NCBI RefSeq assembly: GCF_001691565.1
Contig: NZ_MAYO01000003.1
Coordinates: 1,278,766-1,342,765 of the forward strand
Source: Microbacterium oleivorans
GTDB taxonomy: Bacteria; Actinomycetota; Actinomycetes; Actinomycetales; Microbacteriaceae
Length of the DNA stretch: 64,000 nt
Direction: 5' to 3'
The position numbers and the translations under genes were made by a program. Of this stretch, positions 24,002 through 33,213 are shown piece by piece (the stretch's first letter is position 1; the number at the start of each line of letters is the position of its first letter). The notes beneath the pieces were generated by a model. It saw only the letters and a list, made by a program, of their open reading frames with translations. It was not told the DNA's origin and made no database searches.

Positions 24002-24988
24002 ATGCACACGGACGAACGACGTGCCCGAAGAGACTGGCTGACACGACTTCTGCTCGTCGGCGCGGGGCTGATCGCGGCCGTCGCGATCGTCTACATCGCC
24101 GGCCGCGAGCTCGGCTTCCTCGCGCGCTGGTGGCTGTTCAGCGGCGCGCTCGCCTTTCCCGGGTTCGTCTTCGCCGGGATGCTCGTCGGTTCTCTCGTCC
24201 TGACTCTTCTCGCACTTCTCCTCCGCCGACGCCGGAAGGTCGCGGTGCTCGGCACCGGGGGCGTGAGCCTCGGCCTTCTCGTCGCGCTCCTCGTGGTGGC
24301 GGTGTCGATGCCCGCCACCCTCACGCGCGACGCCGTCCCGGCTCGCCAGGACGGTCAGCTGCGAGTGCTCGGGTGGAACGTCCTGCAGGGCGCGGAGGAT
24401 GCGGCATCCCGCGGTTTTCTCATCGCGACCCTGCAACCCGACGTCGTCGTCCTCAGCGAGCTCTACCAGGGAAACCTGCAGGCCGGCGACGTGCCGCCGG
24501 GGTATGTCAGCTACGGCGTGCGCGGCATCGCCGTGACCGTCCTCGTCGCCGAGGACCTGCCGCGCTACCGCGTCGTGGACGCCGACGAATCGGGCATGAC
24601 GTCGGGCTTCGTCCTCGCGCCCGAGGTCGACGGCGCCGCACCCCGCATCGTCGCAGCTCACCTCGTGGCGCTCAGCTTCCGCGGCGACGCAGCCCCACGG
24701 GACTTCGGACTCGACTGGATCGCCGCGCACTGCGAATCCCCCGACACGATCGTCGCCGGCGACCTCAACGCCGTGCCCGCCAACATGCCCGGCGGCCGGC
24801 TCGGCACGTGTCGCACGGTCGGCACGTTCGCGCCGACCTGGCCGTCGATGGTGCCGCCCCTGTTCGGCGCTGCGATCGACAACGTCCTCGCGACATCGGA
24901 ATGGGATGCCGCCAGGGTCGCGACCCTCGACATCGCCGACATCGCGACCGATCACCGCCCCATCGTCGCGGACCTCGTCCGCCGCTGA
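24002..24988 (+). CDS. Membrane-anchored endonuclease/exonuclease/phosphatase family protein
   Basis: 328 residues. Three N-terminal membrane helices (about 13-35, 44-75, 80-103) are followed by an EEP domain with VLGWNVLQG, VVVLSELYQGN (metal-binding Glu), IVAGDLNAVPANMP and the terminal TDHRPIVADL, which supply the catalytic Asp-Asn and His. Relatives hydrolyse phosphodiesters of lipids, nucleic acids or other substrates; orientation of the catalytic domain outside the membrane is likely from the three-helix N-terminus. No clear substrate. Short leader of about 40 bases after a TAGCGT box at 23948-23953; ribosome-binding run GGGGGG upstream of the ATG. Confidence 0.85.
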   Translation: MHTDERRARRDWLTRLLLVGAGLIAAVAIVYIAGRELGFLARWWLFSGALAFPGFVFAGMLVGSLVLTLLALLLRRRRKVAVLGTGGVSLGLLVALLVVAVSMPATLTRDAVPARQDGQLRVLGWNVLQGAEDAASRGFLIATLQPDVVVLSELYQGNLQAGDVPPGYVSYGVRGIAVTVLVAEDLPRYRVVDADESGMTSGFVLAPEVDGAAPRIVAAHLVALSFRGDAAPRDFGLDWIAAHCESPDTIVAGDLNAVPANMPGGRLGTCRTVGTFAPTWPSMVPPLFGAAIDNVLATSEWDAARVATLDIADIATDHRPIVADLVRR

Positions 24989-25003
24989 CCGCCCGGACGG
25001 GCT

Positions 25004-25009
25004 TAGCCT
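25004..25009 (+). promoter_or_regulatory. -10 box of leaderless promoter (PhzF-like gene)
   Basis: TAGCCT lies 6 nt before the GTG at 25016. Confidence 0.6.
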
Positions 25010-25015
25010 CGAACG

Positions 25016-25870
25016 GTGCCCAACCCCGAGATCCTCCGCTACGCCGCCTTCACCACGCACCCGGACGGCGGCAACCCCGCCGGTGTCGTGCTCGACGCGT
25101 CCGCCCTCGACGATGCGTCGATGCAGCGGATCGCCGCGGACGTCGACTTCTCCGAGACGGCTTTCGTGACCGGCACCGACGTCGACGGCGCCCTGACGAT
25201 CCGCTACTTCTCCCCTATCGCCGAGGTGCCGTTCTGCGGACACGCAACGGTCGCCACCGCCGTCGCCCTCGCCGATGTCGGCCGTGTCGACACCGGTGCC
25301 ATCCGGTTCGCGACAGCCGTGGGCGTCGTCGAGATACGGGTGAGCACGGATGCCGCGGGTACGCACGCCTCGTTCACGAGCGTCGAGCCGTCGGTGTCAC
25401 CGCTCTCCGCGGACGACCTCACCGCCGTTCTCGACGAGATTGGACTCGACCCGTCGGTCCTCGATGCGGAACTGCCGCCTCGGATCGCGCACGCCGGCAA
25501 CCCGCATCCGGTCATCGTCGTCGCCGACCGTGCGGCGTTCGACGGCTTCACGTTCGACGCGGAGCGCATCCGCGCCCTCATGGACGACCGGGCATGGCCC
25601 GCGACGATCACGATCGCCCACCGTCTGGCACCGGACCGCTTCGTCGCTCGCAATCTCTTCCCCGTGGGGCGCATCACGGAGGACCCGGCGACGGGCTCGG
25701 CGGCGGCCTCGTTCGGCGCGTACCTGCGATCGCTCGACACCGTCGCACCTCCCGCGCGGATCGTGATCGAGCAGGGCGCGCACGTCGGCCGGCCCGGCGA
25801 GCTCACCGTCGACATCCCGGCATCGGGCGGCATCGTCGTCACCGGCGACGCGGTCCGTATGGACGTCTAG
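25016..25870 (+). CDS. PhzF-family isomerase-like protein
   Basis: 284 residues of the diaminopimelate-epimerase-like fold. N-terminal FTTHPDGGNPAGVVLDA, the SETAFVTG motif with the catalytic glutamate, PIAEVPFCGHATVATAVALA, and the C-terminal GRITEDPATGSAAASFGAYL are the family signatures. PhzF itself isomerises a phenazine precursor, but most members outside phenazine clusters have no known substrate, and no phenazine genes are here. GTG leaderless start. Convergent with the hydrolase at 25867, overlapping it by 4 bases at the stops. Confidence 0.88.
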   Translation: MPNPEILRYAAFTTHPDGGNPAGVVLDASALDDASMQRIAADVDFSETAFVTGTDVDGALTIRYFSPIAEVPFCGHATVATAVALADVGRVDTGAIRFATAVGVVEIRVSTDAAGTHASFTSVEPSVSPLSADDLTAVLDEIGLDPSVLDAELPPRIAHAGNPHPVIVVADRAAFDGFTFDAERIRALMDDRAWPATITIAHRLAPDRFVARNLFPVGRITEDPATGSAAASFGAYLRSLDTVAPPARIVIEQGAHVGRPGELTVDIPASGGIVVTGDAVRMDV

Positions 25871-26799
25871 ACGGACGCGCGGCGCAGCAACCGCAGGACG
25901 TCATCCGGCTGCTCAACTGCGGCGAAGTGCCCTGCACCCGGCAGCACCGTCTCCTCGACATCCCTGATCAGCGTCGAGAGCCCGGCTGCGTCATCTGGGC
26001 CCACGAATACGTCGCGAGCGCCGCGGACCGACCGCACCGGACAGCGGATGCCGCGCCACGACGACTCGTCGTAGGCGGCAGCCGCCCGCGAGGCGGCGAG
26101 GAAAGCCCGTGGCCGGATCTCATCGGCGAGCGTGTGCACGACCGACGGGTCGATCCGCCGAGGGGACGCGAAGAGGGGTGCGCTCAGGGGCCGCAGGAGA
26201 CCGCCGCGGTCGAGCGCGCGCAGCAGCGGAGCGGACGCGTCGCCGAGGGCGCGGAGGATGCGCATCGCCAGCAGCATTCCCGCGAAACCGGGCAGGCGCA
26301 AGCCACCGCGCAGCGGCCGGCGCACCGCGTCGAACACGGCGGGTCCGGACGGCGAGACGAGGAACACCGACTCGGTCCGATCGGGGAAACGCGCGGCCAG
26401 GTCGAGGGCGAGCGCGCCGCCGAGTGAGTGCCCGATCACATCCCATCTCTCGTACCCCAGCTGCGTGACGACCTCGCGGATCGCCTCGCTGAACCGCCCG
26501 ATGTCGACCCCATCGGACGGGAACGGGCTCTCGCCCCAGCCGGGCAGGTCGAGGGCCACGATGTTGCGCACCGGGTCGTGGCGCCGGGCGGCCGCCCGCA
26601 ACAGCGGGGTCCAGGTCGTCCACGATCCCGCCGCGCCGTGCAGCAGGACGGTGGCCACCGGGCTCGCGGCGACGCCGACGCGGGCGATGACCGTCCCGAC
26701 GGCCGTGGGAATCTCGATGCGGCGCAGGCCCAGGGCAGCGGCATCCGTCTCCAGTCGCGTCCGAGCGTGCGCGGATTCGGGTTGCCAGGTGATCGTCAC
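25867..26799 (-). CDS. Alpha/beta hydrolase
   Basis: 310 residues. Alpha/beta-hydrolase core with oxyanion HGAAGSWTTW, nucleophile elbow GHSLGGALAL, a cap region of basic helices (about 180-245), and the C-terminal Asp (RGARDVFVG) and His (PGAGHFAAVE) of the triad. Could be an esterase, lactonase or C-C bond hydrolase; nothing in the context narrows it. GTG start. It lies between the flavoprotein gene, same strand, 55 bases upstream, and the convergent PhzF-like gene. Confidence 0.85.
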   Translation of the reverse strand: MTITWQPESAHARTRLETDAAALGLRRIEIPTAVGTVIARVGVAASPVATVLLHGAAGSWTTWTPLLRAAARRHDPVRNIVALDLPGWGESPFPSDGVDIGRFSEAIREVVTQLGYERWDVIGHSLGGALALDLAARFPDRTESVFLVSPSGPAVFDAVRRPLRGGLRLPGFAGMLLAMRILRALGDASAPLLRALDRGGLLRPLSAPLFASPRRIDPSVVHTLADEIRPRAFLAASRAAAAYDESSWRGIRCPVRSVRGARDVFVGPDDAAGLSTLIRDVEETVLPGAGHFAAVEQPDDVLRLLRRASV

Positions 26800-26853
26800 G
26801 GAGGGTGTTCGGTGCCGACGCGGCTTCGGATCGGTCAGTCGACGCCGGTCGAA

Positions 26854-28032
26854 TCACCCGATGCGCGTGCGGAGGGCGTCGGCATCCGTCTCGCCGTCGA
26901 CGAGGACGGCGCGCGCGAGGTCGCGGGCGTCCTCGACGTTCCAGAGCAGCACGCCGACCGGCGCGCCGGATTCGTCGCGATAGTAGACGACGGTGCGGTC
27001 CTCGTCGAGGTCGACGACAAGGGGGTCCTTGTCGGGATCCAGCGCGCCGACGGCCTCCCATCGCACACCGAAGACGGCTGAGTAGAAGTACGGCGTGTGG
27101 GTGTACGGCAGCCGCTCCCCCGCCATCGACCGGCCGACGGCGGCGCCCATCTCGTTCGCGTTGTCGACGTGCTCGACGCGCGTGCGTCCGAGGATCGGGT
27201 CGGGGTACGAGGCGATGTCGCCGGCTGCCCAGATCGAGTCGTCGCTCGTGACGAGGTGCTCGTCGACGACGACACCCTCGTCGACCTGAAGACCCGCCTG
27301 CTCGGCGAGATCGGTCACGGGGTCGACGCCGAGACCCAGCACCACGATGTCAGAGGGGCGCTCCTCGCCGCCTTCCAGCACGACGTGCAGACGGTTGCCG
27401 GCGGTGCGCACCTCGTCGACGCGCGCGCCCGGCACGAGCTCGACACCGCCGTCGCGGAACAGCTGCTCGTATCGCTTCGCCAGCTCGGGCGGGAACGTGC
27501 CATCGCCGAGGACCTCGGACGGGAAAACGAGCTCGGTCTCGACACCGTTCTGCACGAGCGCTGCCGCGATCTCGGCACCGATGTAGCCGCCGCCGACGAC
27601 GACCGCGCGCCCGCCGTTCGCCGCGAGGTCGCGGAGGCGCCGGTAGTCGTCTGCGGAGCGGAAGAACAGGATGCGGTCGTCCTCGGGAGCCGGGATCTCG
27701 CGGGGCTTCGAGCCGGTCGCGAGCAGCAAACGCCGGTAGGCGAGGTCGTTGCCCTCGCCGATCGACACGGTCTTCGCCTCGCGATCGACCCCGGTCACGA
27801 AGGTCTCGAGGCGGATCTCCGCGCCCGTCTCCTCGGTGCCCAGCGGCACCTGATCCCACGTGAAGTCCGGGTCGGTCCACAGCTTCTTCGACAGCGCCGG
27901 ACGCGTGTACGGCGGGTCGACGTCCGCGCTGAGGATGCCGATCGTGCCGTCGGGATCCAGTTCTCGGATGCCGCGGGCCGCCGCATCCGCCACCATTCCG
28001 CCACCCACGATCAGATAGTCGTACGTCCGCAT
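26854..28032 (-). CDS. FAD-dependent NAD(P)H oxidoreductase (ferredoxin-reductase / AIF-like)
   Basis: 392 residues. Two-dinucleotide-binding-domain flavoprotein: FAD motif YLIVGGGMVADAAARGI at the N-terminus, NAD motif AVVVGGGYIGAEIAAAL near 150, and the second FAD signature SIWAAGDIAS near 270, then a C-terminal reductase domain of about 110 residues. Similar proteins reduce ferredoxins, rubredoxins or dioxygenase partners with NAD(P)H; no ferredoxin gene is next to it. Start at 28032 (MRTYDYLIVGGG) has CGGAG upstream and places the FAD motif at the correct distance; the frame is open to 28062. Confidence 0.9.
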   Translation of the reverse strand: MRTYDYLIVGGGMVADAAARGIRELDPDGTIGILSADVDPPYTRPALSKKLWTDPDFTWDQVPLGTEETGAEIRLETFVTGVDREAKTVSIGEGNDLAYRRLLLATGSKPREIPAPEDDRILFFRSADDYRRLRDLAANGGRAVVVGGGYIGAEIAAALVQNGVETELVFPSEVLGDGTFPPELAKRYEQLFRDGGVELVPGARVDEVRTAGNRLHVVLEGGEERPSDIVVLGLGVDPVTDLAEQAGLQVDEGVVVDEHLVTSDDSIWAAGDIASYPDPILGRTRVEHVDNANEMGAAVGRSMAGERLPYTHTPYFYSAVFGVRWEAVGALDPDKDPLVVDLDEDRTVVYYRDESGAPVGVLLWNVEDARDLARAVLVDGETDADALRTRIG

Positions 28033-28137
28033 CACACGCTCCGTTCGCATCGTTTCGGCCACGGTATGCGCCTGCGGGTGGGCGCTGCGCGGGGTTGCGG
28101 GATGCGGCGAGGGGAGTTAGGTCGGGAGGATGAGCAG

Positions 28138-28650
28138 ATGCACACCGACGTGATCTTCATCGGCGGGCGCTCCGGGGTGGGGAAGTCTTCCGTCGCCGCC
28201 GAGGCGTCTCGCCTGCTCGGACTCGCTGACATCCGGCACGCCGTGATCGAGGGCGACAACCTGGATCAGGCGCATCCGCAGCCCTGGCGCAGCGGCATCC
28301 CGCTCGCGGAGCGGAATCTCGCCGCGATGTGGGCCAACTATCGCGAGATCGGGTACTCGCGACTCATCTACACGAACACAGTCAGCGTGCTGCAGATCGC
28401 GGAACTCTCGGCCGCCCTGGGCGGTGAGGTCCGGTCGACCGCGGTGCTGCTGACGGCGACGGATGCCGCAGCCGCGGCGCGGCTCGCGAAGCGGGAGATC
28501 GGGACGGCGCTCGCGGCGCACGTGACGCGGAGCGCCGCGGCTGCTCGGCGCTTGGACGAGGGGGCTCCGGATGCCGTACGGGTCGCGACGGACGGGCGAG
28601 CGGTGGCCGAGATCGCGCGTGAGGTGCTGGAGCGAGCGGGGTGGATCTAG
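28138..28650 (+). CDS. P-loop nucleotide-binding protein (small kinase-like)
   Basis: 170 residues. Walker A FIGGRSGVGKSSVAAEA at residues about 7-22, a substrate-like loop EGDNLDQAHPQPWR, and a C-terminal basic helix with RLAKREIGTALAAHVTRSAAAARRLDE that could be the lid. Size and layout fit adenylate-kinase-like or shikimate-kinase-like P-loop kinases, but no lid or substrate signature is decisive. The start at 28138 has GGGAGGA 7 nt upstream; another ATG at 28130 is out of frame. Divergent from the flavoprotein gene. Confidence 0.8.
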   Translation: MHTDVIFIGGRSGVGKSSVAAEASRLLGLADIRHAVIEGDNLDQAHPQPWRSGIPLAERNLAAMWANYREIGYSRLIYTNTVSVLQIAELSAALGGEVRSTAVLLTATDAAAAARLAKREIGTALAAHVTRSAAAARRLDEGAPDAVRVATDGRAVAEIAREVLERAGWI

Positions 28651-28744
28651 GAACCTCCGACGGGTGAGAGGTTTCTCATCTGCAGGCCTGTTCGCGACGT
28701 GTGATCTCGGTGGTTTTCGGGGTCTGGATGTCGGAGGCTGGTGC

Positions 28745-28750
28745 GATAGT
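28745..28750 (+). promoter_or_regulatory. -10 box of leaderless promoter (DUF222/HNH gene)
   Basis: GATAGT lies 6 nt before the ATG at 28757. Confidence 0.5.
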
Positions 28751-28756
28751 GCAGGT

Positions 28757-30079
28757 ATGACGGAAGCGATGGAAACCCCCGGTGGCGAGGCGTATCTCAC
28801 CGCCATCACGGGGATCATTGCGGATGTCGAGGACGTGGCCCTTGAGCTCGCTCGGGCGCAGATCCGGGAGTTGCGCGTGCTCGCTGCCGCGGGCCGGTTG
28901 GCGGAGGAGCAGGGCGCGCCCCCGAACGCGAAAGTCACCCTGCACGACATGGTGCTCCGGTCGATTTCGGCCGAGGTCGCCGGGGTGATGCGGACGACCG
29001 ATCGGACGGTGCAGCGTCGGATCGGCGAAGCGCGGCTGACGATCGAAGGATTCCCCGCGGCGGTCGCTGCGTGGGAGGCGGGGCGGATCGTGCAGGCGCA
29101 CGTGAGGGCGATCGTCGACGCTGGGGTGAACCTGCCGGCTGAGTTGTGGGCGGAGTTCGAGAAGGTCGCGATCGAGCGGTGCGACGGTGAGACGCCGAAT
29201 CGGGTTCGAGGTGAGCTCGAGATCCTCGCACATCGGATGCACCCGCGGGCCTTCGCGGAACGACACGAGGAAGCTGCGGCGGGGCGGTGCGTGCGGTTGA
29301 TGCCCGGGCGGGATGGGATGAGCGATCTCATCGCGACCCTCCCGACAGTGATCGCCGAGGGAATCCAGGACCGGCTCACCCAGCAGGCTCGGGCGATCAT
29401 CGACACCCGGGACGAACGCAGCACGGGCGAGAACGCCGACGCCGTCGCGACCGATGCGCGCTCGACCGATCAAGTGCGGGCTGATGTGTTCGCCGACCTG
29501 CTCCTAGCGGGAACCCCGGCGTTGGATGACACGCGCGACACCACCGCCGGGCCGCTCGGCGCGATCCGTGCGCGGGTTCAGGTGCTGGTTCCCGCGGCGA
29601 CGTTGTCGGGTGCCGACGACGGACCGTGCGACCTGTCCGGCCGCTCCCCCATCGATCCCGCCACCGCCCGGATCCTCGCCGGCGACACCGGGGTCTGGGA
29701 GCGCCTGTTCCACGACCCCACCACCGGGGTGACCGTGTCGACGGATTCGTACCGCGTGCCCTCCGGGATGCGACGATTTCTGCAGGCCCGGGACCAGCAT
29801 TGCCGGTTCCCCGGATGCCGGGTCGCCGCCATCCGGTGTGAGGTCGACCACACGCACGATCATGCGCTCGGCGGGCGGACAGAACTGTCCAACCTCGCCC
29901 ACCTATGCCAACGGCATCATTCGATGAAGCAGTTCACCGCCTGGAAAGTGCGACAACTGAAGGGTGGTGTCCTCGAATGGACCTCACCCCTCGGCAGGAT
30001 CTATCGCGAAGACGCACCCACCCCGGCCGTCGCCTTCACACCTGCCGCCACACACCCCGGCGACCCCGCACCCTTCTGA
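28757..30079 (+). CDS. DUF222 / HNH endonuclease domain protein (13E12-repeat family)
   Basis: 440 residues. A long helical DUF222 region (about 20-330) is followed by an HNH nuclease motif: CRFPGCRVAAIRCEVDH, then DHALGGRTELSNLAHLCQRHHSMK, which supplies the His-Asn-His and the two CxxC-like metal cysteines partly (Cys in FPGC and HLC). Such proteins occur in many copies in Actinobacteria, including the REP13E12 family of mycobacteria, and are thought to be phage- or mobility-linked, but the role is unproven. The frame is open upstream to 28571; the start at 28757 is set by the GATAGT box. Stand-alone gene with no mobile-element partner. Confidence 0.9.
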   Translation: MTEAMETPGGEAYLTAITGIIADVEDVALELARAQIRELRVLAAAGRLAEEQGAPPNAKVTLHDMVLRSISAEVAGVMRTTDRTVQRRIGEARLTIEGFPAAVAAWEAGRIVQAHVRAIVDAGVNLPAELWAEFEKVAIERCDGETPNRVRGELEILAHRMHPRAFAERHEEAAAGRCVRLMPGRDGMSDLIATLPTVIAEGIQDRLTQQARAIIDTRDERSTGENADAVATDARSTDQVRADVFADLLLAGTPALDDTRDTTAGPLGAIRARVQVLVPAATLSGADDGPCDLSGRSPIDPATARILAGDTGVWERLFHDPTTGVTVSTDSYRVPSGMRRFLQARDQHCRFPGCRVAAIRCEVDHTHDHALGGRTELSNLAHLCQRHHSMKQFTAWKVRQLKGGVLEWTSPLGRIYREDAPTPAVAFTPAATHPGDPAPF

Positions 30080-30133
30080 ACCGCTCCGCCGCGCCCCGGA
30101 TCGCATGCGCGGACCGGCGACCAGGTCGCACGC

Positions 30134-30550
30134 TCACGCGCCCTGCTCTGCGCGCCAGCCCTTCTCCTTCTCGATGTACTCGTTGTCGGCCAAGTCCGCG
30201 AAGTCGCTCTCGTCGGTCACCCGCCGCACCTCGAGCTTGCTGCCCGGCGTCAACGGTGCACGCTTCGCCCACTCCAGCGCCTCTTCGACGGTCGCCGTCT
30301 GCACGATCCAGAACCCGTTGAAGAGCTCGTGGATCTCGCCGTACGGGCCGTCGCTGACGACCGGCGTCTCACCGTCGAAGTCGACGACGAAACCCGGCTC
30401 GGGCGCGAGGCCGTCACCACCGACGAGGACACCGGCGGTCATCATCGACTCGTTGTACGCGCCCATCGCGTTGATCGCCGCCTCGACATCGGTCTCGGCG
30501 AACGTCTCGGCCGCAGCCTGGGTGCTCCGCATGATCAGCATGTGCTTCAT
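30134..30550 (-). CDS. YciI-family protein
   Basis: 138 residues, ferredoxin-like YciI/DGPF fold. The core HMLIMRSTQAAAETF, VVDFDGETPVVSDGPYGEIHELFNGFWIVQTATVEEALEWAKR with the DGPY motif is typical of the DGPF-type proteins that often pair with ECF sigma factors or occur alone. Catalytic role unknown. The start at 30550 has AGGAG at 7 nt; the frame is open much further upstream (to 30844) but that part overlaps the TetR gene. It follows tetR on the same strand by 92 bases. Confidence 0.88.
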   Translation of the reverse strand: MKHMLIMRSTQAAAETFAETDVEAAINAMGAYNESMMTAGVLVGGDGLAPEPGFVVDFDGETPVVSDGPYGEIHELFNGFWIVQTATVEEALEWAKRAPLTPGSKLEVRRVTDESDFADLADNEYIEKEKGWRAEQGA

Positions 30551-30642
30551 GGTCATCTCCTGAGTTCCGGGGACGTTTCTCGTCCCTCTCACTATCGCGT
30601 CGAACAGGCGCGACCGGAATCGACATCGAGACCGAAAGAATC

Positions 30643-31284
30643 TCAGGCGGGCTCCGCCAGCACTGACGGGCGCGGCTCGATGACCGCAGCCACGATCGCC
30701 TCGATCGCGAACTCGGACGCCCGTCCGAGATCGACCGCCGTCGGGTCGAGCAGCCACTGCACCTGCAGGCCGTCCATCACGGCGAGGATCGCCGCCGAGC
30801 CGTGCTCGATCGAGCCGGGGTCGCTGATCCCGCGCTCCTGACACACCCGCTCGAACGCCTCGCGCAGGTCCTTCCGCAGCACGGTGTACCGGTGCACGAA
30901 GTACGGCCGCCCCGGATGGTCGTCGGTGACCGACTCCGCTGACAGCACGGCGTATGCCTGCACGATCCCGGCTCGCTGCATGTTCATGATCGCCGTGTGC
31001 ACGAGGTGGCGGAACAGCTCCATTCCCCCCGGGATGCGACCGCCGTCGAGATCGACGACGTCCGTCTGATCCCGATGCTCGAGCACGTCGAGCAGCAGCT
31101 GATCCTTCGACCCGAAGTGATGGAGGATGCCGGCGTGCGTCATCCCGACCTGCTCGGCGATGTCCTGCAGGGTGCCGTTCGCGAAGCCCTTGGAGCCGAA
31201 GATCTCCTGCGCCGCGTCGAGGATCTCTCGACGACGGACGAGGGTCGCTGGACGCGACTTCGTCCGGTGTCGGCTATCGACCAT
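30643..31284 (-). CDS. TetR-family transcriptional regulator
   Basis: 213 residues. N-terminal TetR helix-turn-helix at about 18-62 (REILDAAQEIFGSKGFANGTLQDIAEQVGMTHAGILHHFGSKDQLLLDVLE), then a helical ligand-binding domain with Asp-His-rich GRPYFVHRY. Divergent from the oligosaccharide transporter operon, with a palindrome of TetR type (31362-31379) lying over that operon's promoter, so it is the probable repressor, inactivated by the imported sugar or a derivative. A ribosome-binding site (AAGAAGG) precedes the ATG. Confidence 0.92.
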   Translation of the reverse strand: MVDSRHRTKSRPATLVRRREILDAAQEIFGSKGFANGTLQDIAEQVGMTHAGILHHFGSKDQLLLDVLEHRDQTDVVDLDGGRIPGGMELFRHLVHTAIMNMQRAGIVQAYAVLSAESVTDDHPGRPYFVHRYTVLRKDLREAFERVCQERGISDPGSIEHGSAAILAVMDGLQVQWLLDPTAVDLGRASEFAIEAIVAAVIEPRPSVLAEPA

Positions 31285-31351
31285 GATCTGCCTTCTTCCC
31301 CAGATGCGGATCAGATCTTACGCAGATCGCGTCGCCCGCATCACTGGAGGG

Positions 31352-31380
31352 TTGTGAACTTACTTACTTGATTGTAAGTT
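31352..31380 (+). promoter_or_regulatory. Transporter-operon promoter with embedded TetR-type operator
   Basis: -35 TTGTGA (31352-31357), 17-base spacer, -10 TAAGTT (31375-31380). Inside lies a perfect inverted repeat ACTTAC-TTGATT-GTAAGT (31362-31379), with an additional repeat of ACTTAC 4 bases to the left. A bound repressor would block RNA polymerase. The leader to the ATG at 31465 is about 80 bases with AAGGAG before the start. Confidence 0.7.
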
Positions 31381-31464
31381 TTCCCATGCAATCACACTCA
31401 GCGCCGAGTGGCACTCCTTCGGAGGTCTTTTCGCGGCGCCGGGACCACACATGAAGGAGAAGCA

Positions 31465-33126
31465 ATGAGGCTGAAGACCTCCCTCGCCGCCGCCGGTCTC
31501 ACCGCGGCACTCATCCTCACCGGCTGCGCCGCCGGTGGGGGCAACGACAACTCCAGTGGCAACGGTTCTGGAGCCGCTCTGACGATCGCGAAGCCCGACG
31601 GCGCGATCACCACCGAATCGCACAACCCGTACCTCACCGACTCGGCCGGCCAGCGCTACGGCTATGCCAAGGTCATCTTCGAGCCCCTCGCGCTCGTCAA
31701 CCCGACCGGCGACCTCGGCACCACCCCGTGGCTCGCCGAGAAGGTCGAATGGAACGACGACTACACGCAGCTCACCGTCACGCCTCGCAGCGGCGTGAAG
31801 TGGAGCGACGGTGAGGACTTCACCGCCGACGACGTCGTCTTCACCTTCAACCAGTACCTCAGCGGAAAGCTGACCGACACCGGCGCGCTCGGCGTCACGG
31901 ACGTCAAGGCCGACGGTGACACGGTCGTGCTGACGTTCGCCAACTCGAAGTTCACGGCGCAGGGTCGCGTCCTGCACACCCCGATCGTCCCGGAGCACAT
32001 CTGGAAGGACATCGAGGACCCGAACACCGACCCCCTCACCGACGAGGGCAAGCTCGTCGGCACCGGCCCCTACGTCATGTCGAACTGGTCGACCGAGTCG
32101 GTCTCACTCAAGGCGAACCCCGACTACTGGGGCGGCGACCTCGCCGTTCCTCAGCTAAACTACGTCTCCTACGGCGACAACGCCGCCCTCACCACGGCGC
32201 TCGTCTCGGGCGACGCGGACTGGGCTCAGGCCTTCATCCCGCAGGTCGAGGAGAGCTACCTTTCGGCCGACCCGGACAACGTGTTCCTGGTTTCGCCCAC
32301 GCCGGGCGCCGGCACGCTCTTCATGAACCTGCAGAAGAAGCCCTTCAACAACCCCGCGCTCCGCGAGGCGCTCGCCTGGACCATCGACCGCGAGGCCTAC
32401 GTCGACATCGCCCGTGAAGGCGCGAGCGAGCCGATCTGGAACAAGACCGGCCTCAGCTCCGTGCTCGAGGACGAGATCATCGACGAGTACAAGGACGACA
32501 ACTACTCCGTCGACGTCGACAAGGCCAAAGAGGTCCTCACCGAGGCCGGGTACACCTGGAACAGCGGGAAGCTGACCGACCCCGACGGCGAAGCCGTCGA
32601 GTTCTCGGTCTCGGTCCCCGCCGGCTGGAGCGACTGGAACACCGAGCAGGCCCTCATGTCCGAGGAGCTCGAGAAGGCGCTCGGCATCAAGGTGAACGTC
32701 GACCAGCCCGACTTCGGCGGCTGGGACGCCGGCAAACAGGAGGGCAACTTCGACGCGATCATCCACTGGCTCGAGGACACTGGGAACGCGTACGGCCTGT
32801 ACACGTCGACCATGGACCCCAAGTGGATCGTCGACGGCAAGGCGTCCTTCAACTTCGGTCGGTTCGACGACCCGACCGTCACCGAGGCGCTGAACACCTA
32901 CGCAAACGCGGCATCCGATGATGAGCGCGCCGAGGCCGGTGCAGTGCTGCAGAAGGCGTTCGTCGAGAACGTGCCCGCCATCCCGCTGGGCGCGCACCCG
33001 CTCCTCGGCGAGTTCAACACCCGTAACTACGTCGGCTGGCCCTCGGAGGACGACCAGTACGCCGCGGGTGACCCGACGCAGGCCGGCGTCGTTCAGATTC
33101 TCACGAAGCTGAAGCCCAAGGAGTAA
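31465..33126 (+). CDS. ABC transporter substrate-binding lipoprotein, family 5
   Basis: 553 residues, lipobox TGC at Cys21 (ALILTGC). Family 5 (peptide/opine/oligosaccharide) fold: VIFEPLALVNPTGDLGTTPWLAEKVEWNDDYTQLTVTPRSGVKWSDGEDFTADDVVFTF near the N-terminus and the SLKANPDYWGG segment. Captures the solute outside the cell for the downstream ATPases and permeases. Family 5 proteins next to a GH3 enzyme usually bind cellobiose, laminaribiose or similar beta-oligosaccharides, so a plant-glycan substrate is the most likely; the exact sugar is not readable here. First gene of the operon under the TetR-type operator. Confidence 0.93.
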   Translation: MRLKTSLAAAGLTAALILTGCAAGGGNDNSSGNGSGAALTIAKPDGAITTESHNPYLTDSAGQRYGYAKVIFEPLALVNPTGDLGTTPWLAEKVEWNDDYTQLTVTPRSGVKWSDGEDFTADDVVFTFNQYLSGKLTDTGALGVTDVKADGDTVVLTFANSKFTAQGRVLHTPIVPEHIWKDIEDPNTDPLTDEGKLVGTGPYVMSNWSTESVSLKANPDYWGGDLAVPQLNYVSYGDNAALTTALVSGDADWAQAFIPQVEESYLSADPDNVFLVSPTPGAGTLFMNLQKKPFNNPALREALAWTIDREAYVDIAREGASEPIWNKTGLSSVLEDEIIDEYKDDNYSVDVDKAKEVLTEAGYTWNSGKLTDPDGEAVEFSVSVPAGWSDWNTEQALMSEELEKALGIKVNVDQPDFGGWDAGKQEGNFDAIIHWLEDTGNAYGLYTSTMDPKWIVDGKASFNFGRFDDPTVTEALNTYANAASDDERAEAGAVLQKAFVENVPAIPLGAHPLLGEFNTRNYVGWPSEDDQYAAGDPTQAGVVQILTKLKPKE

Positions 33127-33213
33127 CCCGACCGACGATGGGGCGGATGCCGCATGGCCCGCGGCATCCGCCCCACCACCCCTGCTCCCCTCCACGAAAG
33201 CGAGCACGCACCG